DNA of 40,667 nucleotides from Acholeplasmatales bacterium (GTDB lineage: Bacteria > Bacillota_I > Bacilli_A > Acholeplasmatales > Anaeroplasmataceae), in NCBI GenBank assembly GCA_016280975.1, contig JAEEHU010000103.1, positions 1 through 40,667 of the forward strand. The letters are read 5' to 3'. The stretch's first letter is position 1; each line of letters opens with the position of its first letter. Below, piece by piece: positions 28,986-36,101 of the stretch. Under the pieces are notes generated by a model that saw only the letters and a program-made list of their open reading frames with translations, was not told where the DNA came from and made no database searches. Made by a program: the position numbers and the translations under genes.

Positions 28986-31628
28986 ATGAATTCAAACTTT
29001 ATCAAAAGCTACTATAAGGCTAATGGTATTATCGCAACTTTAATTGCAGCCGTTGCTTTAGTAGGTTTAGGTTTTTTATCAGGTGGAGACACAAATTTAA
29101 ATTTAGCTAGTTTACTTGGAGCTGCACCAGAAGTTAATACATTAACTTTAGGTATCGTTTCAGGCTTATTACTTGCTGGATGCTTACTAGGATTTACAGG
29201 ATTAAAGAATTCAAAATCAGGATTCCTTGATTTTATTAGATTAACAGGCTTTATCTCAAGTGTTGAGCTTGCAATAATCTATTTATTAAATTTCTTTAAT
29301 TTAACTGAAACAAATCATTTCTATACATTTGCGTTCCTAGGATTTGCATTAATTTATTTAATTCAATTAATTGTTAGATTCGTATTTGTTAATGAGGATG
29401 AAGATGGTCAATCAATTAAGAACTATTTCGGAGCATTAACAGGAAAATACAATCCATTCTTAATTTTATTATGTGGTATTGTAATCGCTGGTGGCGTATA
29501 TGCATATGCTAAATTCACTGGTGATTTATCAATTCAATTCTTTGATTATTTAATTCAAAATGATTTCATAATCTATGGTACTTTAGCAGCACTTGGAGTT
29601 TTAGCATTAATTTCACTTGCTGATAAGTCAAATGAAGCAAACTTTATTGATTTTATCTTATCAGTTATTGCAGTTGCTGGAACTATCTTAGTTGTATTAT
29701 CTTCAATTAAGGGCTTATTCCCAACAGCACAAGTAGAAGTAATTAATTATGTATTAATCGTTCTTGCATCAGTTGTTACATTAATATTTGTAAGAGCAGT
29801 TAGCTATTCAAATGGTGCAGCTTATACAAATCCAAGCCAAAAGATTAGAACTTATTTCAGAAGCACATATAATAAATATGATGTAGTATTAACATCATTA
29901 TTAGTACTTGTATCAGCACTTGCATTAGCATTAGCATTAACTGGTGCTTTAGGTTCAACAGGTACAATATTCTATACATTAGGAACTTCAATTAACGCTA
30001 ATTTCTTTAGCACTTCAAGTTTCTTCTATTATATTTTAATCTTTGGTGTTATCGGTATTGGTGCTATCTTATTCTTATTATTATTAATTTATAATAAGTT
30101 CAATAGCGCAAACGTAGTTAGAACAGATAAATTATTATTACCTTTAATTAGTGTATCATTACTAGGCGTTATCGCTGGTGTAGTTGGTATTGTTGAAGGT
30201 ATCGCTGATGAAACATTAAAATTATTCTTCATCGTATTATTATCTGCAAGTGGTACATTCTTCGTATTTGCATTCATCGTTCAATTAATCAGATTTAAGA
30301 ATTACAACCCAATCGAATCTTTAATTGCTCAATCAATTGCTCAAAAGGCTGAAGAAGAAAAGGCTAAGCAAGAGGCTGAAGAAGCTGAAGCTGAAGAGGA
30401 AGTTGAGCTTGAAGAAACTGAAAAGGCTGATCCATTCGGCTTAACTGCTGAGGATGAAGAAATCTACAATTCAATTTATGGTGAAAAGACTGAAGAGCCT
30501 CAAGAAGAACAAGTTGAGTATGTTGAGGAAGAAGTTCAAGAAGAGCCAGCTGAAGAAGTTGAATATGTTGAAGAGGAAGTTACTGAAGAACCAACTGAAG
30601 AGGTTGTTTATGTAGAAGAAGCTCAAGAAGAACCAACTGAACAAGTTGAATATGTTGAGGAAGAAGTAACTGATGAAGAAACTGATGATGCTGAAGATGA
30701 GGCTGAAGAAGCTGAAGACTTAGAAGCTGAAGCTGAAGAAACTGAAGAAGTTGAATATGTTGAAGAAGAGGTTGAAGCTCCAAAGGAGAACAACATCGTA
30801 TTACAACAATTTGAAGTATTAGACGCTGATGGTCAACCTAAGAAGATTAAGCGTAGATTCATTTCTAAGATGATGTATGCTGAACCTGAAACTAAGGAAT
30901 ACTATAACGAAATTAAGAACTATCTAGAAATGTATAGAGCAAAGGGTAGACAATCTGCTAGATGCGAAACATTCAGATATAAGGGCTTAGTTGCTAAGGT
31001 AGCACTTGGTGGTAAGGCTGTTAAGGTTGCACTTGCTATTGATCCATCATTCATTGAAGAAAACCCTAAGTATCACTTAAAGGATGTTTCTGAGAAGAAG
31101 CAATATAGAGATGTTCCTGTTATGATTAGAGTACGTTCTGATAGAGGATTAAAGTACTTCAAGGAATTAGTAGACTATATGATGGCTAATCGTGGTGTTA
31201 AGCCAAAGAAGAATTTCGAAGCTACAAATTACTTACCTCAATTAATTCCAAATGGTGAAGCAATTTTAGGTGCTATGGGTATGTCAAATGACTACATGCA
31301 ACCTACAATGAACCAAAAGGGTGTTCCAGCTGAGTTACCTGATAACTTAGATGAGTTCATTCCACAATTCCCAGCTGAACCACTTGAAGAGGATGAAATT
31401 GAAGCATCTGTATATCTAGATACATTATGTAATCACTTCGAAGATAATCAAGAAGTTACAATTGATATCTTAAAGAGCTTACATATCGTAAATAGAGGAA
31501 ATGTAATCAGAATCAAGGCTCGTGGTACATTAGATAGAAGATTAATCATTTATGCTGAATACTTCGATGAAGATGCATTAAAGATGATCTTATGTACTAA
31601 CGGTACAGCAATTAAGATTGTAAGATAA
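28986..31628 (+). CDS. Large polytopic membrane protein with acidic repeat linker and uL15-like C-terminal domain
   Basis: About 12 hydrophobic segments (aa 1-~440), Glu-rich repeat linker (~450-600), conserved-looking basic domain (RRFISKMMYAEPETKEYYNEIKNYL...), C-terminal VTIDILKSLHIVNRGNVIRIKARGTLDRRLIIYAEYFDEDALKMILCTNGTAIKI resembling the uL15 C-terminus. Confidence 0.8.
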   Translation: MNSNFIKSYYKANGIIATLIAAVALVGLGFLSGGDTNLNLASLLGAAPEVNTLTLGIVSGLLLAGCLLGFTGLKNSKSGFLDFIRLTGFISSVELAIIYLLNFFNLTETNHFYTFAFLGFALIYLIQLIVRFVFVNEDEDGQSIKNYFGALTGKYNPFLILLCGIVIAGGVYAYAKFTGDLSIQFFDYLIQNDFIIYGTLAALGVLALISLADKSNEANFIDFILSVIAVAGTILVVLSSIKGLFPTAQVEVINYVLIVLASVVTLIFVRAVSYSNGAAYTNPSQKIRTYFRSTYNKYDVVLTSLLVLVSALALALALTGALGSTGTIFYTLGTSINANFFSTSSFFYYILIFGVIGIGAILFLLLLIYNKFNSANVVRTDKLLLPLISVSLLGVIAGVVGIVEGIADETLKLFFIVLLSASGTFFVFAFIVQLIRFKNYNPIESLIAQSIAQKAEEEKAKQEAEEAEAEEEVELEETEKADPFGLTAEDEEIYNSIYGEKTEEPQEEQVEYVEEEVQEEPAEEVEYVEEEVTEEPTEEVVYVEEAQEEPTEQVEYVEEEVTDEETDDAEDEAEEAEDLEAEAEETEEVEYVEEEVEAPKENNIVLQQFEVLDADGQPKKIKRRFISKMMYAEPETKEYYNEIKNYLEMYRAKGRQSARCETFRYKGLVAKVALGGKAVKVALAIDPSFIEENPKYHLKDVSEKKQYRDVPVMIRVRSDRGLKYFKELVDYMMANRGVKPKKNFEATNYLPQLIPNGEAILGAMGMSNDYMQPTMNQKGVPAELPDNLDEFIPQFPAEPLEEDEIEASVYLDTLCNHFEDNQEVTIDILKSLHIVNRGNVIRIKARGTLDRRLIIYAEYFDEDALKMILCTNGTAIKIVR
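30513..30774 (+). repeat. Imperfect in-frame repeats coding VEYVEEEVxEEPxE
   Basis: Repeated gttga(a/g)tatgttga(a/g)gaagaagtt units inside the 880-aa ORF. Confidence 0.85.
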
Positions 31629-31636
31629 TAAAAAAG

Positions 31637-31666
31637 AATTCCCAGTTTGAAACTGGGAATTTTTTA
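31637..31666. terminator. Bidirectional terminator between convergent genes
   Basis: AATTCCCAGTT-tga-AACTGGGAATT with a T-run downstream and an A-run upstream. Confidence 0.85.
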
Positions 31667-32851
31667 ATTATGGTCAATTGTTATTTCAAAGCCATATTTT
31701 TTATTATCAAATTCATTTTTGATTAATTCTATTACCTCATCATCCTTTAATTTATAATCATAAGGAGTCACTAAATCAAATGATAATATTTTTAAGTTAT
31801 CCTTATCATATAAACTAAAATCATGGAAGGTAATAATAGGATCTATTTTCTTGATAATTTGATTTAACTTGAATTTAACTTCATCAGACTCAATATTATA
31901 AAATTCAACAGGGTCTGCATGAATTGTTAAATTTACATCAAAATTCTTTTTTACATATTTTTCAATATCATCAATTATTCTATGACAATCTAAAACTGTC
32001 ATCGAAGAATTCATTTCAACATGAAGTACTACATATTTCTTAGTAGGACCATAGCTATGACACATTACGTCATGGATACCTAATACATCAGTATTAGATT
32101 CTACATATTCTAATATTTCATTTAGGTTTTCGATATCTCTATCATTTCCAATTAGTGGATCAACTGATTCCTTAAGCATCATAATACCAGAATAAATAAT
32201 ATATAAGGAAATAATGGATGCGAATATACCATCAATTGAAAGAGGAATAATAGTATTATTATTAAATGCGATTATTTCAATTACTATACCAATTAAAGCA
32301 AGTGATGTTGCAATACAGTCATTTCTACTATCAATAGCAGTAGCCTTTAATGTATCAGATTGAATTAGCTTACTCATCTTAATATTAAATAAGGCTTGAT
32401 ATAGCTTTACTAATATTGAAAATGCAAGGATTCCAATTGAAATATATGAAAATATTAGATTTGGTTCCTTATATTCGTATTTAATTATTTCCTCAATTGA
32501 TGTATAAATCATTGTTACACCAGTTACTATAATAACAACTGATATGATTAATCCAGCAATATATTCAACTCTTTGATGACCAAATGGATGTTCCTTATCT
32601 GCAGGCTTTTTCGCAACGTTAAATCCAATTAATACAACGAAGCAGGAAGCCATATCAGAGAAGTTGTTAACACTATCTGAAATTATTGAAATATTAAGTG
32701 TTAATATACCTATAACTATTTTTAAACAGGCTATAATTAGATTAGTAAATATTCCAAAAAAGGCAGATAGCTTACCATGGGCCACTCGTACATCTTCATT
32801 TTTGACATTTTGATAATCCTTAATGAAGATTCTTCTAAGTAAATTAAGCAT
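31664..32851 (-). CDS. Cation diffusion facilitator family transporter
   Basis: HGKLSAFFGIFTNLIIACLKIVIGILTLNISIISDSVNNFSDMAS, KPADKEHPFGHQRVEYIAGL, IDSRNDCIATSLALIG. Confidence 0.92.
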   Translation of the reverse strand: MLNLLRRIFIKDYQNVKNEDVRVAHGKLSAFFGIFTNLIIACLKIVIGILTLNISIISDSVNNFSDMASCFVVLIGFNVAKKPADKEHPFGHQRVEYIAGLIISVVIIVTGVTMIYTSIEEIIKYEYKEPNLIFSYISIGILAFSILVKLYQALFNIKMSKLIQSDTLKATAIDSRNDCIATSLALIGIVIEIIAFNNNTIIPLSIDGIFASIISLYIIYSGIMMLKESVDPLIGNDRDIENLNEILEYVESNTDVLGIHDVMCHSYGPTKKYVVLHVEMNSSMTVLDCHRIIDDIEKYVKKNFDVNLTIHADPVEFYNIESDEVKFKLNQIIKKIDPIITFHDFSLYDKDNLKILSFDLVTPYDYKLKDDEVIELIKNEFDNKKYGFEITIDHN

Positions 32852-32983
32852 GTTAACCCTTCTTTATTAATATTATAATTATGATAAATCATTAATGTTA
32901 AGTTAGTCAATTATAATATTATTTGTTAGTTTATAAAAATGCCAAAAAATTGCCTAAATTAAAGCAATTTAAAGATTTAATTG

Positions 32984-33012
32984 TTGACTTGATTTTCTAA
33001 CTAGTATATAAT
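32984..33012 (+). promoter_or_regulatory. SigA promoter of tRNA-Ser
   Basis: TTGACT-17 nt-TATAAT, 18 nt upstream of the tRNA 5' end. Confidence 0.8.
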
Positions 33013-33030
33013 GAAAAAGCGCTTGGTAGT

Positions 33031-33121
33031 GGAGTAATACTCAAGAGGCTCAAGAGGCTTCCCTGCTAAGGAAGTAGACCGGGTAACTGGTGCGAGGGTT
33101 CGAATCCCTCTTGCTCCGCCA
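33031..33121 (+). tRNA. tRNA-Ser (anticodon GCU), CCA encoded
   Basis: Acceptor GGAGTAA/TTGCTCC, anticodon arm CTTCC-CTGCTAA-GGAAG, long variable arm ACCGG-GTAA-CTGGT, T-arm GAGGG-TTCGAAT-CCCTC, discriminator G + CCA. Confidence 0.95.
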
Positions 33122-33134
33122 ACTTAAAAATGAC

Positions 33135-33164
33135 AAGGTATCTTAATTGATACCTTTTTATTTT
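33135..33164 (+). terminator. Terminator after tRNA-Ser
   Basis: AAGGTATC-ttaatt-GATACCTT followed by a T-rich run. Confidence 0.8.
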
Positions 33165-33266
33165 GTATTTTCATATCACTCGAAAAAAAGCAAAGACTTT
33201 GAAAAAAATCGAATAAACATTTTACATCTAAATTCTTGAAAGGATATAATTATTTCGAAAATGTAG

Positions 33267-33671
33267 ATTATACTCGACAAAAAACCCACACTATTGTATA
33301 GTATAGTCGACAGAAATATAAAAAGTGCTTTTAGTGAAAAGAACTTATATCCAGAAGAATTAGAAAAACGTCTAGCTTCAGTTGAAGGAAGATTCGGTGA
33401 TCTTTTGAATAATAAGTTATTAAAGGAGCAAGAAAAGATTATATTACATCGAGATGAAATCTGGCTTATAAAGAAATTTTTAGTACTCGAAATGTTTAGA
33501 GTTCTAGATGCATTGAATGAAAACAGAACTGTTAAAGATAGTCCAGAATTTTCCTCAATGACATATGGATTTACCGAAAAGAAAATCGAAGGTGAGTCGT
33601 ATAGGGATTACGTATTTAGAACTATGAATGTAATAATAGATTTCTTTTCTCGGCATACAGTACTGGTGTAA
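33267..33671 (+). pseudogene. Truncated DUF4238-like gene
   Basis: Frame opens right after TAG at 33264 with no good start or SD (track uses TTG 33294). ILDKKPTLLYSIVDRNIKSAFSEKNLY...LASVEGRFGDLLNNKL...RDEIWLIKKFLVLEMFR resembles the interior of DUF4238 proteins; N- and C-terminal parts missing. Confidence 0.5.
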
Positions 33672-33741
33672 ATTTTAAAATTTCTAAAATAGAATATAAT
33701 GTTGTTCCAATAACTAAATAACAAGAAAGGAATCGATATTT

Positions 33742-34344
33742 ATGAAAAAAATCATTTCAATCATTTTATTTTCAATCTCAATATTAATGTTGAGCGCATG
33801 TTCAAACACAGGCACTCAAAAGCAACAAAATCCAACAAATAATGCTTCTAACAATAATAATAGTTCAACTGATACTGGTAATGGTTCTTCTCAATCAAGT
33901 CAAAATACAACTACGAATACAGATGACTATTATTGGTTTAAACTATCATCTGATGGTAAATCATATTACTACTGGAAAAGAACGAATACAGAAGACCCTA
34001 ATCCAGTAATTCCCTCTACTTACGAAGGATTACCAGTTACTGGAATACTGGAACGAGCTTTTAATGGAAGTAGTATAACAAGCGTAAAATTGCCAGATAA
34101 GCTAGAAAAAATTGGTAGATATGCTTTTACAAATTGTCAGAGCCTAACAGCAATAACATTTCCCAAAACTTTAACTTTTATAGGTGATAGTGCATTTATG
34201 CAATGTTATAAACTTGCTACAGTCAGGTTTAACGGAACAATCGAGGAATGGAAAAAAGTAACAAGAGAATCTTCTTGTTGGGTTGACATAAAAACTATAG
34301 ATGTAATATGTAGTGATGGAACTACTACTTTAGTAGCTAAATAA
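33742..34344 (+). CDS. Small lipoprotein with BspA-type leucine-rich repeats (LRR_5)
   Basis: Lipoprotein signal MKKIISIILFSISILMLSAC, Asn/Ser/Thr-rich linker, LRR_5 units (ILERAFNGSSITSVKLPDKLEKIGRYAFTNCQSLTAITFPKTLTFIGDSAFMQCYKLATVRFNGTIEEWKKV). Confidence 0.85.
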   Translation: MKKIISIILFSISILMLSACSNTGTQKQQNPTNNASNNNNSSTDTGNGSSQSSQNTTTNTDDYYWFKLSSDGKSYYYWKRTNTEDPNPVIPSTYEGLPVTGILERAFNGSSITSVKLPDKLEKIGRYAFTNCQSLTAITFPKTLTFIGDSAFMQCYKLATVRFNGTIEEWKKVTRESSCWVDIKTIDVICSDGTTTLVAK

Positions 34345-34345
34345 A

Positions 34346-34417
34346 GAAGCAATACGAAAAAACTTATTATAAGGAGAAGTAACTGGTGTGAGGGTTCGAA
34401 TCCCTCTTGCTTCGCCA
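34346..34417 (+). pseudogene. tRNA-Ser-like relic: acceptor stem + T-arm + CCA, no anticodon arm
   Basis: GAAGCAA...TTGCTTC-G-CCA forms a perfect 7-bp acceptor; T-arm GAGGG-TTCGAAT-CCCTC intact; 3' 39 nt match tRNA-Ser (33083-33121) at 37/39. Confidence 0.85.
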
Positions 34418-34429
34418 CTTAAAAATTAT

Positions 34430-34452
34430 AAGGTATCTTAGGATACCTTTTA
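34430..34452 (+). terminator. Second copy of the tRNA-Ser-type terminator
   Basis: AAGGTATC-ttag-GATACCTTTT, similar in sequence and position to the copy at 33135. Confidence 0.75.
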
Positions 34453-34525
34453 TATTTTCTTTCACTAATTTAAATAATAATGTTATAATTGATATATAAT
34501 ACTTCAATTAAAAGGTGGAGATACT

Positions 34526-35050
34526 ATGTTATTAATTGAACCAACAATGGACTATGATAAGCAAATACAAGCATTTAGAAAAGAATTTTTAAATGCTGGT
34601 GATATGGATGGATCAAGCCATTTAAGAAAATATGCTAAAACAGAAGATTGGATTAATCATACAATTGAATATAAAAGTAGTGAATCACCAAATGGATTTG
34701 TTAAAACTAGTCAATATATTTATGTTAGAGAAAAGGATAAAAAGGTAATTGGTGTACTTCAAATAAGACATCATTTGAATGAAATGCTAGAAAAGTATGC
34801 TGGCTATATCGGCTATTCAATTTGCCCATCAGAAAGAAAAAAAGGCTACGGGACAGCTATGCTTAAAGCAGCTCTACCAATTTGTAAGGAATTAGGAATT
34901 AAAAACTTATTAATTGCTTGTATAGAAGGTAATGAAGCAAGTAAAAAGGTAATTCTAAAAAATGGTGGAGTGTATGAAAATACTATCTACTGGGAAGAAC
35001 GCAATTCAAATATTGAAAGATATTGGATAGATTTAACAAAAATAGAATAA
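34526..35050 (+). CDS. GNAT-family acetyltransferase
   Basis: GYIGYSICPSERKKGYGTAMLKAALPICKELGIKNLLIACIEGNEASKKVILKNGG. Confidence 0.9.
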   Translation: MLLIEPTMDYDKQIQAFRKEFLNAGDMDGSSHLRKYAKTEDWINHTIEYKSSESPNGFVKTSQYIYVREKDKKVIGVLQIRHHLNEMLEKYAGYIGYSICPSERKKGYGTAMLKAALPICKELGIKNLLIACIEGNEASKKVILKNGGVYENTIYWEERNSNIERYWIDLTKIE

Positions 35051-35103
35051 ATTGAAATCAAACACTTATTATGATATAATTTTATTAGGTGGGGGTATAC
35101 TAT

Positions 35104-35271
35104 ATGAAAAAGAGAATTATAATTGGAACAGCTTTAACAATAATGTTAGCTGCGATGATGACTGGAACTCGTTCTTGTGGTGGTGGAGGTTACAATAACG
35201 AAAAAGAAAATGAAGTAGTAGAAGAATTATCACAAGAAGATACTAATTTAGAAGAGCTAGAGCAAGAATAA
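35104..35271 (+). CDS. Small secreted or membrane-associated acidic peptide, about 55 aa
   Basis: ATG 35104 behind GGTGGGGG; promoter TTGAAA(35052)-17-TATAAT(35075). N-terminal signal-like MKKRIIIGTALTIMLAAMMTG, RSCGGGG, Glu-rich C-terminus. Confidence 0.6.
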   Translation: MKKRIIIGTALTIMLAAMMTGTRSCGGGGYNNEKENEVVEELSQEDTNLEELEQE

Positions 35272-35287
35272 TTAACAGAAATTATGA

Positions 35288-35316
35288 AAGGTGTATCATG
35301 TTGATACACTTTTTTC
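35288..35316 (+). terminator. Rho-independent terminator
   Basis: AAGGTGTATCA-tgt-TGATACACTTTTTT. Confidence 0.8.
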
Positions 35317-35396
35317 TTTTTGTAAGTCGTTGGTGTTTAAAATGAATTTTATTTATGATTAAATAGAATATATCTATATAGTTAGGTGGTATTAAT

Positions 35397-36101
35397 ATGG
35401 ATGTTATGATGGAAGGATTAAATGTAAAGAAAGTATATGACAATGGTCAGCTTAAGGTTACTGCAATCCAAAATGTTAATTTCAAAATAAATAAAGGTGA
35501 ATTAGTTGTTATTTTAGGTCAATCAGGTGCTGGTAAATCAACTCTTTTAAATCTAATTGGTGGAATGGACTATGTAACTGAAGGATCTTTAATTATAAAT
35601 GGTAAGGATATTGCTAAATATAATAAAAGAGAGCTAATTCAATTTAGGCGTAATAACATTGGATTTGTCTTCCAATTTTATAATCTAATGCCTAACCTAA
35701 CTGCAAAAGAAAATGTAGAGCTTGCAACAGAATTAAAGAGGGATGCTTTAAATCCAGTTGAGGTACTAAAATCAGTTGGACTTGATGATAAATTAGATCA
35801 TTTCCCATCACAGCTTTCTGGTGGTGAACAACAAAGAGTATCTATCGCTCGTGCTGTTGCGAAAAACTCAGATATTATTTTATGTGATGAGCCAACAGGT
35901 GCTTTAGATTATGAAACAGGTAAGGGAATACTTTCTTTACTTTCTAAACAAGCAAGAGAATTAGGTAAGACTGTTATTATAGTTACACATAATCAAGCTC
36001 TAGCAGAAATGGCAGATCATTTAATAAGAATTAAAAACGGTACTATATCTTTTGATGAATATAACGAAAATCCAAAGGATATTAAAGATATAGAATGGTA
36101 A
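35397..36101 (+). CDS. ABC transporter ATP-binding protein (LolD/MacB-type)
   Basis: [43 protein letters not shown]. Confidence 0.93.
   Translation: MDVMMEGLNVKKVYDNGQLKVTAIQNVNFKINKGELVVILGQSGAGKSTLLNLIGGMDYVTEGSLIINGKDIAKYNKRELIQFRRNNIGFVFQFYNLMPNLTAKENVELATELKRDALNPVEVLKSVGLDDKLDHFPSQLSGGEQQRVSIARAVAKNSDIILCDEPTGALDYETGKGILSLLSKQARELGKTVIIVTHNQALAEMADHLIRIKNGTISFDEYNENPKDIKDIEW

Noticed and set aside
30580-30783. Minus-strand ORF rich in Leu/Gln (MELQPLLQHIQLLQ...)
   Set aside because: Reverse complement of the Glu-rich repeat region; compositional artefact.
34206-34418. Minus-strand ORF MAKQEGFEPSHQLLLLII...
   Set aside because: The EGFEPSH-type start is the well-known spurious translation of a tRNA 3' end on the opposite strand; here it comes from the tRNA-Ser relic.
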